From Devosia sp. (GTDB taxonomy: Bacteria > Pseudomonadota > Alphaproteobacteria > Rhizobiales > Devosiaceae): a stretch of DNA of 32,891 nt. The notes beneath the pieces were generated by a model. It was not told the DNA's origin. It saw only the letters and a program-made list of their open reading frames with translations, and ran no database searches. The translations under genes were made by a program, and so were the position numbers. Positions 24,531 to 32,858 of the stretch are shown here, one piece after another (the stretch's first letter is position 1; every line of letters starts with the position of its first letter). The stretch is from positions 1-32,891 of the forward strand of contig JAHCJW010000023.1 of assembly GCA_026126125.1 (NCBI GenBank). Reading direction: 5' to 3'.

Positions 24531-25231
24531 GGGCCAAACGAACTCGCGCGCTGTTGATGCTCGAGCAGATATCGCGTCGCAAGCGCGACTGTCTTGGGAA
24601 TGGGGCGATCCTTGCGATAGTCGGCAACCAGACGGCGCGCGATCCCGAGCCGGGCCGCCATGCCGTCAAGGCTCAAACGCAACTGCGTCATCGCTTCACG
24701 GAATTCCTTGTTTCCCAGTTCCTTTGGCGCCAGCTCCTGTATCCAGTCCGCCGAAAGCTCCTGGCCATCCGTCCAGACCAGGCTGTCCCCGCGATCACGC
24801 ACCTTGAACGCAGCGAACGCGGCGGGATTATCTCGCAAGGCGACGAAGGCCCTATGGCTCAATATAGCCGGGGCAACGTCGATTTCCTCTTCCCGTCCAT
24901 CATCCCATTCCACCCGAATGACATAGCCATTCATCGGCTCGGCCCGCCTAATGGCCGGCATGGGGCCTCCGACCTCGACAAAATCGTCGTCATCAGTTTT
25001 GAGCGTTCCACGCATCCTCAATGAGACACCTGTTTTCCCTGCCCATTCCTGGGCCACTTTCAGGTCCGACTTCCTAATCCGTCCCTTTATCAATGACAGA
25101 TCGGAAATCCGGACCACCGCTTCGATCCCGTAAGTGGTAGAGATATGAAAATGCGGAGGGTGGTGATCTCTGGGATAAACACGTATCTGGAGACTTCCAA
25201 AGCTCAATGAGTGCAGGCAAGCAGCCTCCAC
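24527..25231 (-). CDS. DUF4160-DUF2442-HTH fusion protein
   Basis: A 234-residue three-part protein. Residues 1-75 resemble DUF4160, with the hallmark HHPPHFH (23-29) and QEWA (61-64). Residues 92-168 resemble DUF2442: RRAEPMNGYVIRVEWDDGRE, FVALRDNPAAFAAFKV and VWTDGQELSADWIQEL. Residues 175-224 look like an XRE-type helix-turn-helix (LSLDGMAARLGIARRLVADYRKDRPIP). DUF4160 and DUF2442 are usually two small adjacent genes of a toxin-antitoxin-like pair (recollection), so a single polypeptide with an added DNA-binding tail is unusual. The start is GTG 25231 without a visible ribosome site; TTG 25207 is an alternative. G+C is visibly lower than in flanking genes, suggesting transfer. Confidence 0.75.
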   Translation of the reverse strand: MEAACLHSLSFGSLQIRVYPRDHHPPHFHISTTYGIEAVVRISDLSLIKGRIRKSDLKVAQEWAGKTGVSLRMRGTLKTDDDDFVEVGGPMPAIRRAEPMNGYVIRVEWDDGREEEIDVAPAILSHRAFVALRDNPAAFAAFKVRDRGDSLVWTDGQELSADWIQELAPKELGNKEFREAMTQLRLSLDGMAARLGIARRLVADYRKDRPIPKTVALATRYLLEHQQRASSFGP

Positions 25232-25254
25232 ATTAGTGCGCTAAATGCACTAAT
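25232..25254. promoter_or_regulatory. Perfect inverted repeat, probable operator
   Basis: ATTAGTGC (25232-25239), 7-base spacer GCTAAAT, and GCACTAAT (25247-25254) abut the first codon of the fusion gene. The repeat would overlap the -10 region of a minus-strand promoter with TTGCAA (25256-25261) as -35. It fits a binding site for the helix-turn-helix tail (inference). Confidence 0.5.
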
Positions 25255-25289
25255 TTTGCAACGAGGAATTGAGCTTGGGTCGGGTAAGA

Positions 25290-25318
25290 TTAAGTGTATT
25301 CGGCTATTTCGTTATACA
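25290..25318 (+). promoter_or_regulatory. Possible ruvX promoter
   Basis: TTAAGT (25290-25295), a 17-base spacer, and TATACA (25313-25318) in an AT-rich patch upstream of ruvX. The -35 is weak and the -10 is fair. Confidence 0.3.
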
Positions 25319-25369
25319 TTCTCCAAAATTCGATCACTATTTGTTCCGACACGCAAGGGAGGCTTGATC

Positions 25370-25825
25370 CTGAACGACGCTAATCCCCTCTCCGCCATTC
25401 CGCCCTCGGGCAAAATCCTTGCTCTCGATCTTGGCACCAAGACCATCGGCGTCGCCGTTTCCGACGCTATGCGCTATTCGGCCACGCCGCTCGAAACCAT
25501 CAAGCGCACCAAATTTACCCAGGATGCCGAGCGGATTATTACGCTGGTGGCGCAGAATCAGGCGGTGGCACTGATCCTTGGCCTGCCGCTCAATATGGAT
25601 GGCAGCGAAGGCCCCCGCGTGCAATCGACGCGCGCCTTTGCCCGCAATCTGTCGCAAAAACTCGATCTGCCCATCGCCTTCTGGGACGAGCGGCTCTCGA
25701 CATCGGCCGTCACCAGAATGATGATCGAAGCCGACCTGCGGCGCGACCGGCGGGCGGAAATCGTCGACAAGCTTGCGGCGAGCTATATTCTACAAGGCGC
25801 GCTCGACCGGCTGCGGCGGGGATAA
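25370..25825 (+). CDS. ruvX: Holliday junction resolvase-like protein RuvX (YqgF)
   Basis: About 152 residues of the YqgF/RuvX family, an RNase H-fold nuclease linked to 16S pre-rRNA maturation and proposed Holliday-junction resolution. The motifs ILALDLGTKTIGVAVSD (catalytic Asp), LILGLPLNMDGSEGPR, FWDERLSTSAVTR (Glu of DERLST) and EIVDKLAASYILQGAL (second Asp) are all present. There is no ATG near the N-terminus: GGGAGG at 25357-25362 is 7 bases before CTG 25370, and only 1 base before TTG 25364. I place the start at the CTG, but the TTG remains possible. Upstream in-frame sequence to 25211 is AT-rich and non-family. Confidence 0.9.
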   Translation: MNDANPLSAIPPSGKILALDLGTKTIGVAVSDAMRYSATPLETIKRTKFTQDAERIITLVAQNQAVALILGLPLNMDGSEGPRVQSTRAFARNLSQKLDLPIAFWDERLSTSAVTRMMIEADLRRDRRAEIVDKLAASYILQGALDRLRRG

Positions 25826-25891
25826 TTGCGCTCGGGACTTGCCCCACCCTGCCCCCTCGACTAAACCGCAGCAAATCGCAAGGGATGCGAC

Positions 25892-26860
25892 ATGCCGCAG
25901 CTTAGCTCCAGCGCCGGACAATCCGGCGACTTCCCCCCGTTCCGCCAACGCCATCTGATTTCCATCGCGGATCTCAAACCGCACGAAATCATCGATCTGC
26001 TCGATCGGTCCGAGCGCATGGTGCCGGTGAGCCGGCAGGAGCGCAAATCGCTGCCGACGCTCTCGGGGAAAACCCAGATCAATCTTTTCTTCGAGCCCTC
26101 GACGCGGACGCAATCCTCGTTCGAGATCGCCGGCAAGCGGCTGGGCGCGCTGGTCGTCAACATGTCGGTCAAGACCAGTTCCGTCTCCAAGGGCGAAACC
26201 CTGGTCGATACCGCCGCCACGCTCAACGCCATGCGGCCTGACGTGCTCGTCGTGCGCCATTCGGCGGCCGGCGCGGTGGAACTGCTGAGCCAGAAGGTTG
26301 GCTGCGCCGTGGTCAATGCCGGCGACGGCGCTCATGAACACCCGACCCAGGCGTTGCTCGACGCCCTGACCATCCGCCGTCACAAGGATCGTCTGTCGGG
26401 CCTCACCGTTGCCATTTGCGGCGACATCGCCAATTCGCGTGTCGCCCGCTCCAATCTCTTGCTGCTCGGCGCGCTCAATGTGCGCACCCGCGTGATCGCC
26501 CCGCGCAACCTGCTGCCCGCCGGTATCGAAAATCTCGCCACCGAGGTGTTCACCGACATGGAAGCCGGGCTCAAGGATGTCGACGTGGTCATGATGCTGC
26601 GCCTTCAGCACGAACGCGCCAATGGCAAGATGATCCCCTCGGTGCGCGAATATTACCGTTTCTATGGGCTCGACGCAGCCAAACTCGCGCATGCCAAACC
26701 CGATGTGATCGTCATGCATCCGGGCCCGATGAATCGGGGCGTCGAGATCGATCCGGCCATCGCCGATGGCTCGCGCTCGGTGATTACCGATCAGGTGGAA
26801 ATGGGCGTCGCGGTGCGCATGGCCGTGCTCGATGCCCTCTTGTCGGGAGACGACGCATGA
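25892..26860 (+). CDS. pyrB: Aspartate carbamoyltransferase catalytic subunit
   Basis: A 322-residue enzyme for the committed step of pyrimidine synthesis, joining carbamoyl phosphate and aspartate. The carbamoyl phosphate loop is STRTQSSFE (S70-T-R72-T), and the [12 protein letters not shown] and [11 protein letters not shown] motifs follow. It overlaps the next gene by ATGA. In class A and B arrangements PyrB assembles with a dihydroorotase or an inactive homologue; the neighbour here is the inactive type, so PyrB may form a dodecameric holoenzyme with it (inference). No pyrR or attenuator was seen upstream. Confidence 0.97.
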   Translation: MPQLSSSAGQSGDFPPFRQRHLISIADLKPHEIIDLLDRSERMVPVSRQERKSLPTLSGKTQINLFFEPSTRTQSSFEIAGKRLGALVVNMSVKTSSVSKGETLVDTAATLNAMRPDVLVVRHSAAGAVELLSQKVGCAVVNAGDGAHEHPTQALLDALTIRRHKDRLSGLTVAICGDIANSRVARSNLLLLGALNVRTRVIAPRNLLPAGIENLATEVFTDMEAGLKDVDVVMMLRLQHERANGKMIPSVREYYRFYGLDAAKLAHAKPDVIVMHPGPMNRGVEIDPAIADGSRSVITDQVEMGVAVRMAVLDALLSGDDA

Positions 26861-28149
26861 CCCGCCCGCTGCTGATTGAAAATGCCCGCGTCGTTGATCC
26901 TGCCTCGGGCACCGACAAGCGCGGGGCCGTGCTGGTTGAAAATGGCCGCATTGCCGATCTGGCGCTGGGCGGTCCGGTGGGCGTGCCTGAGGGGGCCGAG
27001 GTGATTGACGCCGGCGGGCTCGTCCTCGCCCCGGGACTGGTCGATATGCGCGTGTTTACAGGCGAGCCGGGCTGGGAATATCGCGAAACGCTCGCCTCTG
27101 CCGGTGAAGCCGCGGCGGCCGGCGGCGTCACCAGTTTCGTGATGATGCCCGACACCCTGCCCGTCGTCGATGATGGCGCCGTGGTCGACTTTCTCATCCG
27201 GCGCGCCAAGGCAACCGCCAAGGTCAACGTCCTGCCGGCCGGCGGCATCACCAAGGGATTGGCCGGAAAGGAACTGACCGAGTTCGGCCTGATGGAGGAG
27301 GCCGGCGCGGTCTGCCTCAGCGATGGCCGCCATTCGATCCAGTCGACCGCCATGCTGCGCACCGCCATGTCCTATGCCGCCAATTTCGACATGACCATCG
27401 TGCACCATCTCGCCGATGCCGGGCTGGTCGGCGATGGCGTGATGAATGAAGGCCTGTTCGCCACTGTGCTCGGGCTCAAGGGCATTCCGCGCGAAGCCGA
27501 AACCATCCCGCTGGCGCGCGACCTGCAATTGGCGGCCCTCACCGGCGTACGCTACCACGCCGCGCAGGTCTCAACCGCCGGCTCGATCGACATTCTCAAG
27601 GCAGCGAAATCGCGTAACGCCAGGGTTACCGCCGGCCTCTCCATCAACAATCTCTGCCTCAACGAGAACGACATCGGCCGCTATCGCACCTATTTCAAGC
27701 TGGCGACGCCGCTCCGCTCCGAGGACGATCGTCAGGCGGTGATCGAGGGCCTGCGCTCGGGCGTCATCGACACCATCCATTCCGATCACGATCCGCAGGA
27801 TAGCGAGGGCAAGCGTCAGCCTTTCGCCGAAGCCACCGATGGAGCGATCGGTTTAGAGACCCTGCTCGCCGCCGCCCTGCGCCTCGTCCATTCCGAGGAG
27901 GTGCCGCTATTGACCATCCTCAAAGCACTGACCAGCCGCCCCGCCGATATTCTTGGCCTCGACAGCGGCCGTATCGCGCGCGGCGCCCCGGCCGATCTCA
28001 TTCTGGTCGATCTCGACTATCCCTGGCAGGTCAGCGAAACCGAACTCAAGTCCCGGTCGCGCAACACCAGCTTCGAGAATGCGCGGCTGGCCGGCAAGGT
28101 CATGCGCACCATTGTCGCCGGCGAGACGGTATTTCTGCACAACGAGTAG
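26857..28149 (+). CDS. Non-catalytic dihydroorotase homologue (PyrC'/PyrX)
   Basis: A 430-residue amidohydrolase-fold protein aligned along its length with class I dihydroorotase, but missing metal ligands. Where active enzymes have DxHxH followed by REPG, this reads [10 protein letters not shown] (both histidines replaced by Arg and Phe). The later His in HVST is replaced (AAQVSTAGS). The [15 protein letters not shown] segment keeps the aspartate. Such inactive homologues encoded right after pyrB, as in Pseudomonas, scaffold the PyrB holoenzyme, so the working dihydroorotase should be encoded elsewhere (inference). The start overlaps the pyrB stop as ATGA. Confidence 0.88.
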   Translation: MTRPLLIENARVVDPASGTDKRGAVLVENGRIADLALGGPVGVPEGAEVIDAGGLVLAPGLVDMRVFTGEPGWEYRETLASAGEAAAAGGVTSFVMMPDTLPVVDDGAVVDFLIRRAKATAKVNVLPAGGITKGLAGKELTEFGLMEEAGAVCLSDGRHSIQSTAMLRTAMSYAANFDMTIVHHLADAGLVGDGVMNEGLFATVLGLKGIPREAETIPLARDLQLAALTGVRYHAAQVSTAGSIDILKAAKSRNARVTAGLSINNLCLNENDIGRYRTYFKLATPLRSEDDRQAVIEGLRSGVIDTIHSDHDPQDSEGKRQPFAEATDGAIGLETLLAAALRLVHSEEVPLLTILKALTSRPADILGLDSGRIARGAPADLILVDLDYPWQVSETELKSRSRNTSFENARLAGKVMRTIVAGETVFLHNE

Positions 28150-28177
28150 AAGGGCGGTTCTCAACACCGCTCTTTTC
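28150..28177 (+). terminator. Probable intrinsic terminator after pyrX
   Basis: AGGGCGGT (28151-28158), a 7-base loop, and ACCGCTCT (28166-28173) with one G-T pair, running into TTTCTC. It starts right after the stop codon and would separate pyrBX from plsY. Confidence 0.5.
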
Positions 28178-28239
28178 TCACCCCCTTGTGAACATGCCCC
28201 TGCTGGCGCTACTTCTTTGCTCAAGCAAGAGGGACCGCC

Positions 28240-28848
28240 ATGCCGAACGATATCCTGCCGCTCATTCTCGCGCTCGCGCTCGGCTATCTTTCCGGCTCAA
28301 TTCCCTTTGGCCTGCTGCTCACCCGCGCCGCGGGGCTGGGCGATATTCGTCAGATCGGTTCGGGCAATATCGGGGCCACCAATGTGCTGCGCACAGGCAA
28401 CAAGAAAGTGGCCGCGGCCACGCTGGTGCTCGACGCGCTCAAAGCCGCCACTCCCGTGCTCGTCGCCCGCTATTTCTGGGGCGAGGAAGCCGCCATGCTG
28501 GCGGCGGTCGGCGCCTTTCTCGGCCATTGTTTTCCCGTCTGGCTCGGTTTCAAGGGCGGCAAGGGCGTGGCGGTGATGATCGGATCGCTACTGGCGCTGG
28601 CCTGGCCGGCCGGGCTGATCTTCTGCGCCGTGTGGCTGCTCATCGCTCTCGCCCGCAAGATTTCCTCGCTCGCCGCGCTCACCGCCGCCGCGACGGCGCC
28701 GATCTTCGCCTATCTGTTCGGCAATGCCTTGCTGGCGCTGACCGTCATTGCGCTGGCCCTGCTGCTGTTCTTCCAGCACCGCGAGAATATCGCCCGTCTC
28801 TTGGCCGGTACCGAACCGACCATCGGCGGCAAGAAGAAGGCGGCCTGA
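28240..28848 (+). CDS. plsY: Acyl-phosphate glycerol-3-phosphate acyltransferase
   Basis: A 202-residue integral membrane enzyme (about five membrane helices) that acylates glycerol-3-phosphate from acyl-phosphate, starting phospholipid synthesis. Family motifs are [44 protein letters not shown] and [18 protein letters not shown]. The ATG at 28240 has GAGGGA about 6 bases upstream. dprA begins 2 bases after its stop. Confidence 0.96.
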   Translation: MPNDILPLILALALGYLSGSIPFGLLLTRAAGLGDIRQIGSGNIGATNVLRTGNKKVAAATLVLDALKAATPVLVARYFWGEEAAMLAAVGAFLGHCFPVWLGFKGGKGVAVMIGSLLALAWPAGLIFCAVWLLIALARKISSLAALTAAATAPIFAYLFGNALLALTVIALALLLFFQHRENIARLLAGTEPTIGGKKKAA

Positions 28849-28850
28849 AA

Positions 28851-29978
28851 TTGGCCGGCGGGGCGACGATCACGCTCACGCCCGCCCAACGCGTTTCCTG
28901 GCTGCGCCTGACGCGGGCCGACAATGTCGGCCCCATCGCGTTTCGGCAATTACTCAACCGCTTCGGCTCTGCCGAGGCCGCGCTCGACGCCCTGCCCGCC
29001 TTTGCCAAATCAACAGGAAAACCCCTCCGCGTACCGACACGTTCGGAAGCGGAGGACGAAATTGCCGGCGCGGCCCGCTATGGCGCCCGCGTCGTCGCCA
29101 TGGGCGAAGACGGCTACCCCGCTCATCTCCACCATATTGGGGGCGCCCCGCCAATGCTCACCATGGCGGGTGGCGAGCGCCTCGACTGGCACCGCATGAT
29201 CGGCATCGTCGGGGCCCGCAACGCCTCGACCGCCGGACTGAAGATGACGCGGCTTCTGGCTGAGGATTTGGGCCGGCAGGGCTACACCATCGCCTCGGGC
29301 CTGGCACGCGGCATCGACGCGGCGGCCCATCGTGCCAGCCTTGAGACCGGCACTGTCGCGGTGCTGGCCGGCGGCTTCGACAAGATCTATCCGAGCGAAA
29401 ATATCCCTCTCGCCCACGACATTCTCGACCAGGGCGGCGCCCTCCTCACCGAAATGCCGCTGGGCTGGGAGCCGCGCGCCCGCGACTTTCCCCGGCGAAA
29501 CCGGCTGGTCTCGGGCCTTTCCCTTGGCATTGTCGTGGTGGAGGCGGCCAAGCGCTCGGGTTCGCTGATCACTGCGCGCCTGGCGCTGGAGCAGAACCGC
29601 GAGGTCTTTGCCGTTCCCGGCTCGCCACTCGACCCGCGCGCCGAGGGCGGCAATCATTTGATCCAGCAAGGCGCCCGGCTCGTCACCTCCGCCGCTGACA
29701 TCGTCGAGGGGATCGGCGGCGCCGATCCCGCCCGCTCCATGCTGTTCGACCCCGAATGGCAACCCGAGCCGATGGACGGCCAGGCCGAACGGCCGCCGGG
29801 CGAGGATGATCGCAGCCTTCTGCTCGACGCACTCTCGACCACGCCGGTGGAAGTGGACGAACTTGTTGCCCAGCTCGGCCTGGCGCCATCGGCCATGCAG
29901 ATGCTGTTGCTCGAACTCGATCTTGCCGGCCGCATCGAGTGGTCCAGCGGTCAACTGGTCGCCCTACGGTTTGAGTAG
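28851..29978 (+). CDS. dprA: DNA-processing protein DprA
   Basis: A 375-residue DprA/Smf protein that loads RecA onto incoming single-stranded DNA in transformation. The Rossmann-like core has GARNAST (121-127), SGLARGIDAAAH (149-160), GGFDKIYPSEN and RNRLVSGLS. The C-terminus (about 315-375) is a winged-helix domain. The frame is open further upstream through plsY, but the only sensible start is TTG 28851, two bases after the plsY stop, with AAGAAGG about 10 bases upstream. Start moderately uncertain; identity certain. Confidence 0.93.
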   Translation: MAGGATITLTPAQRVSWLRLTRADNVGPIAFRQLLNRFGSAEAALDALPAFAKSTGKPLRVPTRSEAEDEIAGAARYGARVVAMGEDGYPAHLHHIGGAPPMLTMAGGERLDWHRMIGIVGARNASTAGLKMTRLLAEDLGRQGYTIASGLARGIDAAAHRASLETGTVAVLAGGFDKIYPSENIPLAHDILDQGGALLTEMPLGWEPRARDFPRRNRLVSGLSLGIVVVEAAKRSGSLITARLALEQNREVFAVPGSPLDPRAEGGNHLIQQGARLVTSAADIVEGIGGADPARSMLFDPEWQPEPMDGQAERPPGEDDRSLLLDALSTTPVEVDELVAQLGLAPSAMQMLLLELDLAGRIEWSSGQLVALRFE

Positions 29979-29995
29979 TTTTCCCAAGGGAAAAC
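29978..29995. repeat. 18-base palindrome after dprA
   Basis: GTTTTCCC-AA-GGGAAAAC, perfect arms of 8, overlapping the last base of the dprA stop. There is no T run, so it is not a standard terminator. Possible operator or RNA stem. Confidence 0.4.
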
Positions 29996-30125
29996 CCTCT
30001 CAGTCCAGCAGCCACCTTGTTCCAGCAGCGCTCGATATCCCAATTTCTCCGCCCTTGATCCGGCGTCGAAAAGAGCGAAACACGACGTCTACCGCGCGAG
30101 TTTTTGCCAGAAAATCTCCTCCCCG

Positions 30126-30154
30126 TTGACACCGCGCCGCGCGTTCACCATGTT
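30126..30154 (+). promoter_or_regulatory. Probable topA promoter
   Basis: Perfect TTGACA (30126-30131), a 17-base spacer, and a weak CATGTT (30149-30154), giving transcription start near 30161, 34 bases before topA. Confidence 0.45.
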
Positions 30155-30194
30155 GCGCGCTCTTTGAGTGAGCAGTTGCGGAACGGAAATTTCC

Positions 30195-32813
30195 ATGAAG
30201 GTCGTCGTCGTTGAAAGTCCGGCCAAGGCCAAGACAATCAACAAATATCTGGGCAAGGACTATGAGGTTCTGGCCAGTTTCGGCCATATCCGCGACCTGC
30301 CGGCCAAGGACGGCTCGGTGCGCCCCGATGAAGATTTCGCCATGTCCTGGGAAGTCGACACGGCGGCAAAAAAGCGCATTTCCGATATTGCCGGTGCCCT
30401 CAAGGGCGCCGATGGACTGATCCTTGCCACCGACCCGGATCGAGAAGGCGAGGCGATTTCCTGGCATATTCTCGACGTCCTAAGGCAAAAAAAGGCGCTG
30501 AAGAAAGACGTTCCGGTCCAGCGCGTGGTATTCAACGCCATCACCAAGGACGCTGTCACCGCCGCCATGGCCAAGCCGCGCGACATCGACATGCCGCTGG
30601 TCGATGCCTATCTCGCCCGCCGCGCCCTCGATTATCTCGTCGGCTTCACCCTCTCGCCCATTCTTTGGCGCAAGCTCCCCGGCTCGCGTTCGGCCGGCCG
30701 CGTACAATCGGTGGCCTTGCGCCTCGTCTCGGACCGCGAAGCCGAGATCGAAAAGTTCAAGCCGCAGGAATATTGGTCGGTCGAGGCCCAACTGGCCCAG
30801 GGTGGCAAGAGCTTTCTCGCGCGCCTGTTCTCGGTCGATGGCAAGAAGACCGACAAGCTCGACATCAAGACCGGCGAAGACGCGGCCGCGCTCAAAAAAC
30901 TCATCGAGGCCGGACAGTTCAATGTTTCCAACGTTGAAAAGAAGCCGACCAAGCGCAATCCCTATGCGCCCTTCACCACCTCCTCGCTGCAGCAGGACGC
31001 GTCCTCGCGCCTCGGCCTCTCGCCCAGCCGCACCATGCAGATCGCCCAGCGTCTCTATGAGGATGGACTGATCACTTATATGCGAACCGACGCGGTGCAG
31101 ATGGCGCCCGAGGGCATCGCCATGGCCCGCTCGGTGATCGGCAAATATTTCGGCGCTGAATATCTGCCCGAAAAGGCCCGCATCTATCAGACCAAGGCCA
31201 AGAATGCCCAGGAAGCCCACGAGGCCATCCGCCCCACCGACATGTTCAAGCGGCCCGAAAGCCTCAGCCTCGAAGCCGATCAGCAAAAGCTCTATTCGCT
31301 GATCTGGAAGCGGACGCTCGCCAGCCAGATGGCGTCGGCCGAAATCGACCGCACCAGCGTCGATATCGCCGTCAACGTGCCCGGCCGCGCCCTCGCCTTG
31401 CGCGCCACCGGCTCGGTCGTCACCTTCCCCGGCTTCCTCACCCTTTACGGCGTCGAGGCCAAGACCGATGGCGACGAGGACGACGACGAGGGCCGCGAAC
31501 TGCCTCCGCTCAAGGTCGGCGACAAGCCGGACCTGAAAAAGGTCGATATCGAGCAGCATTTCACCCAGCCGCCGGCCCGTTATACCGAGGCGAGCCTGAT
31601 CAAGAAGATGGAGGAGCTCGGCATCGGGCGCCCCTCCACCTATGCGGCGACGCTGGGCACGCTCAAGGATCGCAACTATGTGCGGCTCGAGGGCAAGGCG
31701 CTGCATCCCGAGGATCGCGGCCGCATCGTTACGGCCTTTCTCGAGAGCTTCTTCTCGCGCTATGTCGAATATGGCTTCACCGCCAATCTCGAAGAGCAGC
31801 TTGACCACATCTCGGCCGGCGATCTCGACTACAAGCAGGTGTTGCGCGATTTCTGGCGCGACTTCATGGGCAATGTCGAGGAGATCAAGGATCTCCGCGT
31901 CTCCGAAGTGCTCGACGCGCTCAACGATCTTCTGGCCGATCATATCTTCCCCGCGAAGGAAGACGGCTCCGACCCGCGCCGCTGCCCCACCTGCGGCACC
32001 GGCACCTTGTCGCTGAAGCTGGGCAAGTTCGGCGCCTTTATCGGGTGCTCGAACTACCCCGAATGCAAGCACACCATGCAGCTGTCCGACGCTGCCTCCG
32101 GCAATTCCTCGGAAGCCTCGGCTGGTGACGGCGTTTTGGGCACGGATCCCGAAAGCGGCGAAGAGGTGCATCTCAAATCCGGCCGTTTCGGCCCCTATGT
32201 ACAGCTGGGCGACGGCAAGGAGCCCAAGCGCTCCTCCCTGCCCAAGGGCTGGGAACCCGGTTCGCTGACGCTGGAAAAGGCGCTGCAACTGCTCTCGCTG
32301 CCGCGCGAAGTGGGGCTGCACCCCGAATCCGGCCTGCCGATCTCCGCCGGCCTCGGCCGTTACGGCCCCTTCATTCTGCATGACGGCAAATATGCCAACC
32401 TGCCCGATGTCGAAGAGGTGTTCACCGTCGGGCTCAATCGCGCCGTCGACCTGATCGCCCAGAAGGCGGCGGGCGGTGGCCGTGGCGGACGCGGCGCTGC
32501 CCCGGCGGCGATCCAGACTTTTGAGCGCGACGATGGCCCGATCACGGTGCGGGCCGGACGCTATGGACCCTATGTCAACCAGGGCAAGATCAACGCCACG
32601 CTGCCCAAGGACATGAAGCCCGAAACGGTGACGCTGGATCAGGCCATTGCCCTGTTGGCGGCCAAGGCCGGAGCGGGCGGCGGCAAGAAAAAGGCACCGG
32701 CCAAGAAAGCCGCAGCCAAGAAACCGGCTGCCAAGAAGGCACCAGCCAAGAAAGCGGCGCCAAAAAAAGCTGCTGCAAAGAAGACGGCGGATTCAGAGGA
32801 CGTGCCGTTTTAG
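30195..32813 (+). CDS. topA: DNA topoisomerase I
   Basis: An 872-residue type IA topoisomerase that relaxes negative supercoils. The Toprim domain has KVVVVESPAKAKT (E8) and the D80-x-D82-x-E84 metal site (ATDPDREGEA). The active-site tyrosine is Y295 in LITYMRTD. One four-cysteine zinc finger (RCPTCG and GCSNYPEC) follows the core, then three GRYGPY/GRFGPY repeat domains. The last about 42 residues are a lysine-alanine-proline tail like histone H1, ending TADSEDVPF. ATG 30195 is chosen because it gives the canonical MKVVVVESP start. In relatives rnr follows topA; here the sequence downstream is different. Confidence 0.97.
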   Translation: MKVVVVESPAKAKTINKYLGKDYEVLASFGHIRDLPAKDGSVRPDEDFAMSWEVDTAAKKRISDIAGALKGADGLILATDPDREGEAISWHILDVLRQKKALKKDVPVQRVVFNAITKDAVTAAMAKPRDIDMPLVDAYLARRALDYLVGFTLSPILWRKLPGSRSAGRVQSVALRLVSDREAEIEKFKPQEYWSVEAQLAQGGKSFLARLFSVDGKKTDKLDIKTGEDAAALKKLIEAGQFNVSNVEKKPTKRNPYAPFTTSSLQQDASSRLGLSPSRTMQIAQRLYEDGLITYMRTDAVQMAPEGIAMARSVIGKYFGAEYLPEKARIYQTKAKNAQEAHEAIRPTDMFKRPESLSLEADQQKLYSLIWKRTLASQMASAEIDRTSVDIAVNVPGRALALRATGSVVTFPGFLTLYGVEAKTDGDEDDDEGRELPPLKVGDKPDLKKVDIEQHFTQPPARYTEASLIKKMEELGIGRPSTYAATLGTLKDRNYVRLEGKALHPEDRGRIVTAFLESFFSRYVEYGFTANLEEQLDHISAGDLDYKQVLRDFWRDFMGNVEEIKDLRVSEVLDALNDLLADHIFPAKEDGSDPRRCPTCGTGTLSLKLGKFGAFIGCSNYPECKHTMQLSDAASGNSSEASAGDGVLGTDPESGEEVHLKSGRFGPYVQLGDGKEPKRSSLPKGWEPGSLTLEKALQLLSLPREVGLHPESGLPISAGLGRYGPFILHDGKYANLPDVEEVFTVGLNRAVDLIAQKAAGGGRGGRGAAPAAIQTFERDDGPITVRAGRYGPYVNQGKINATLPKDMKPETVTLDQAIALLAAKAGAGGGKKKAPAKKAAAKKPAAKKAPAKKAAPKKAAAKKTADSEDVPF

Positions 32814-32830
32814 CAGTGTGGTGCCTGCGA

Positions 32831-32858
32831 CCTTGCCTTTCGGCGGGCTCAGGGTATG
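32831..32858. repeat. Possible REP-like fragment
   Basis: CCTTGCCTTTCGGCGGGC and CTCAGGGTATG resemble the dispersed CTTCG-CAGGCTCAGG type repeat of proteobacteria. Recognised by resemblance only; truncated by the window end. Confidence 0.25.

Noticed and set aside
30480..32381. Open frame of over 600 codons antisense to topA
   Set aside because: Shadow of topA with no motif and no ribosome site.
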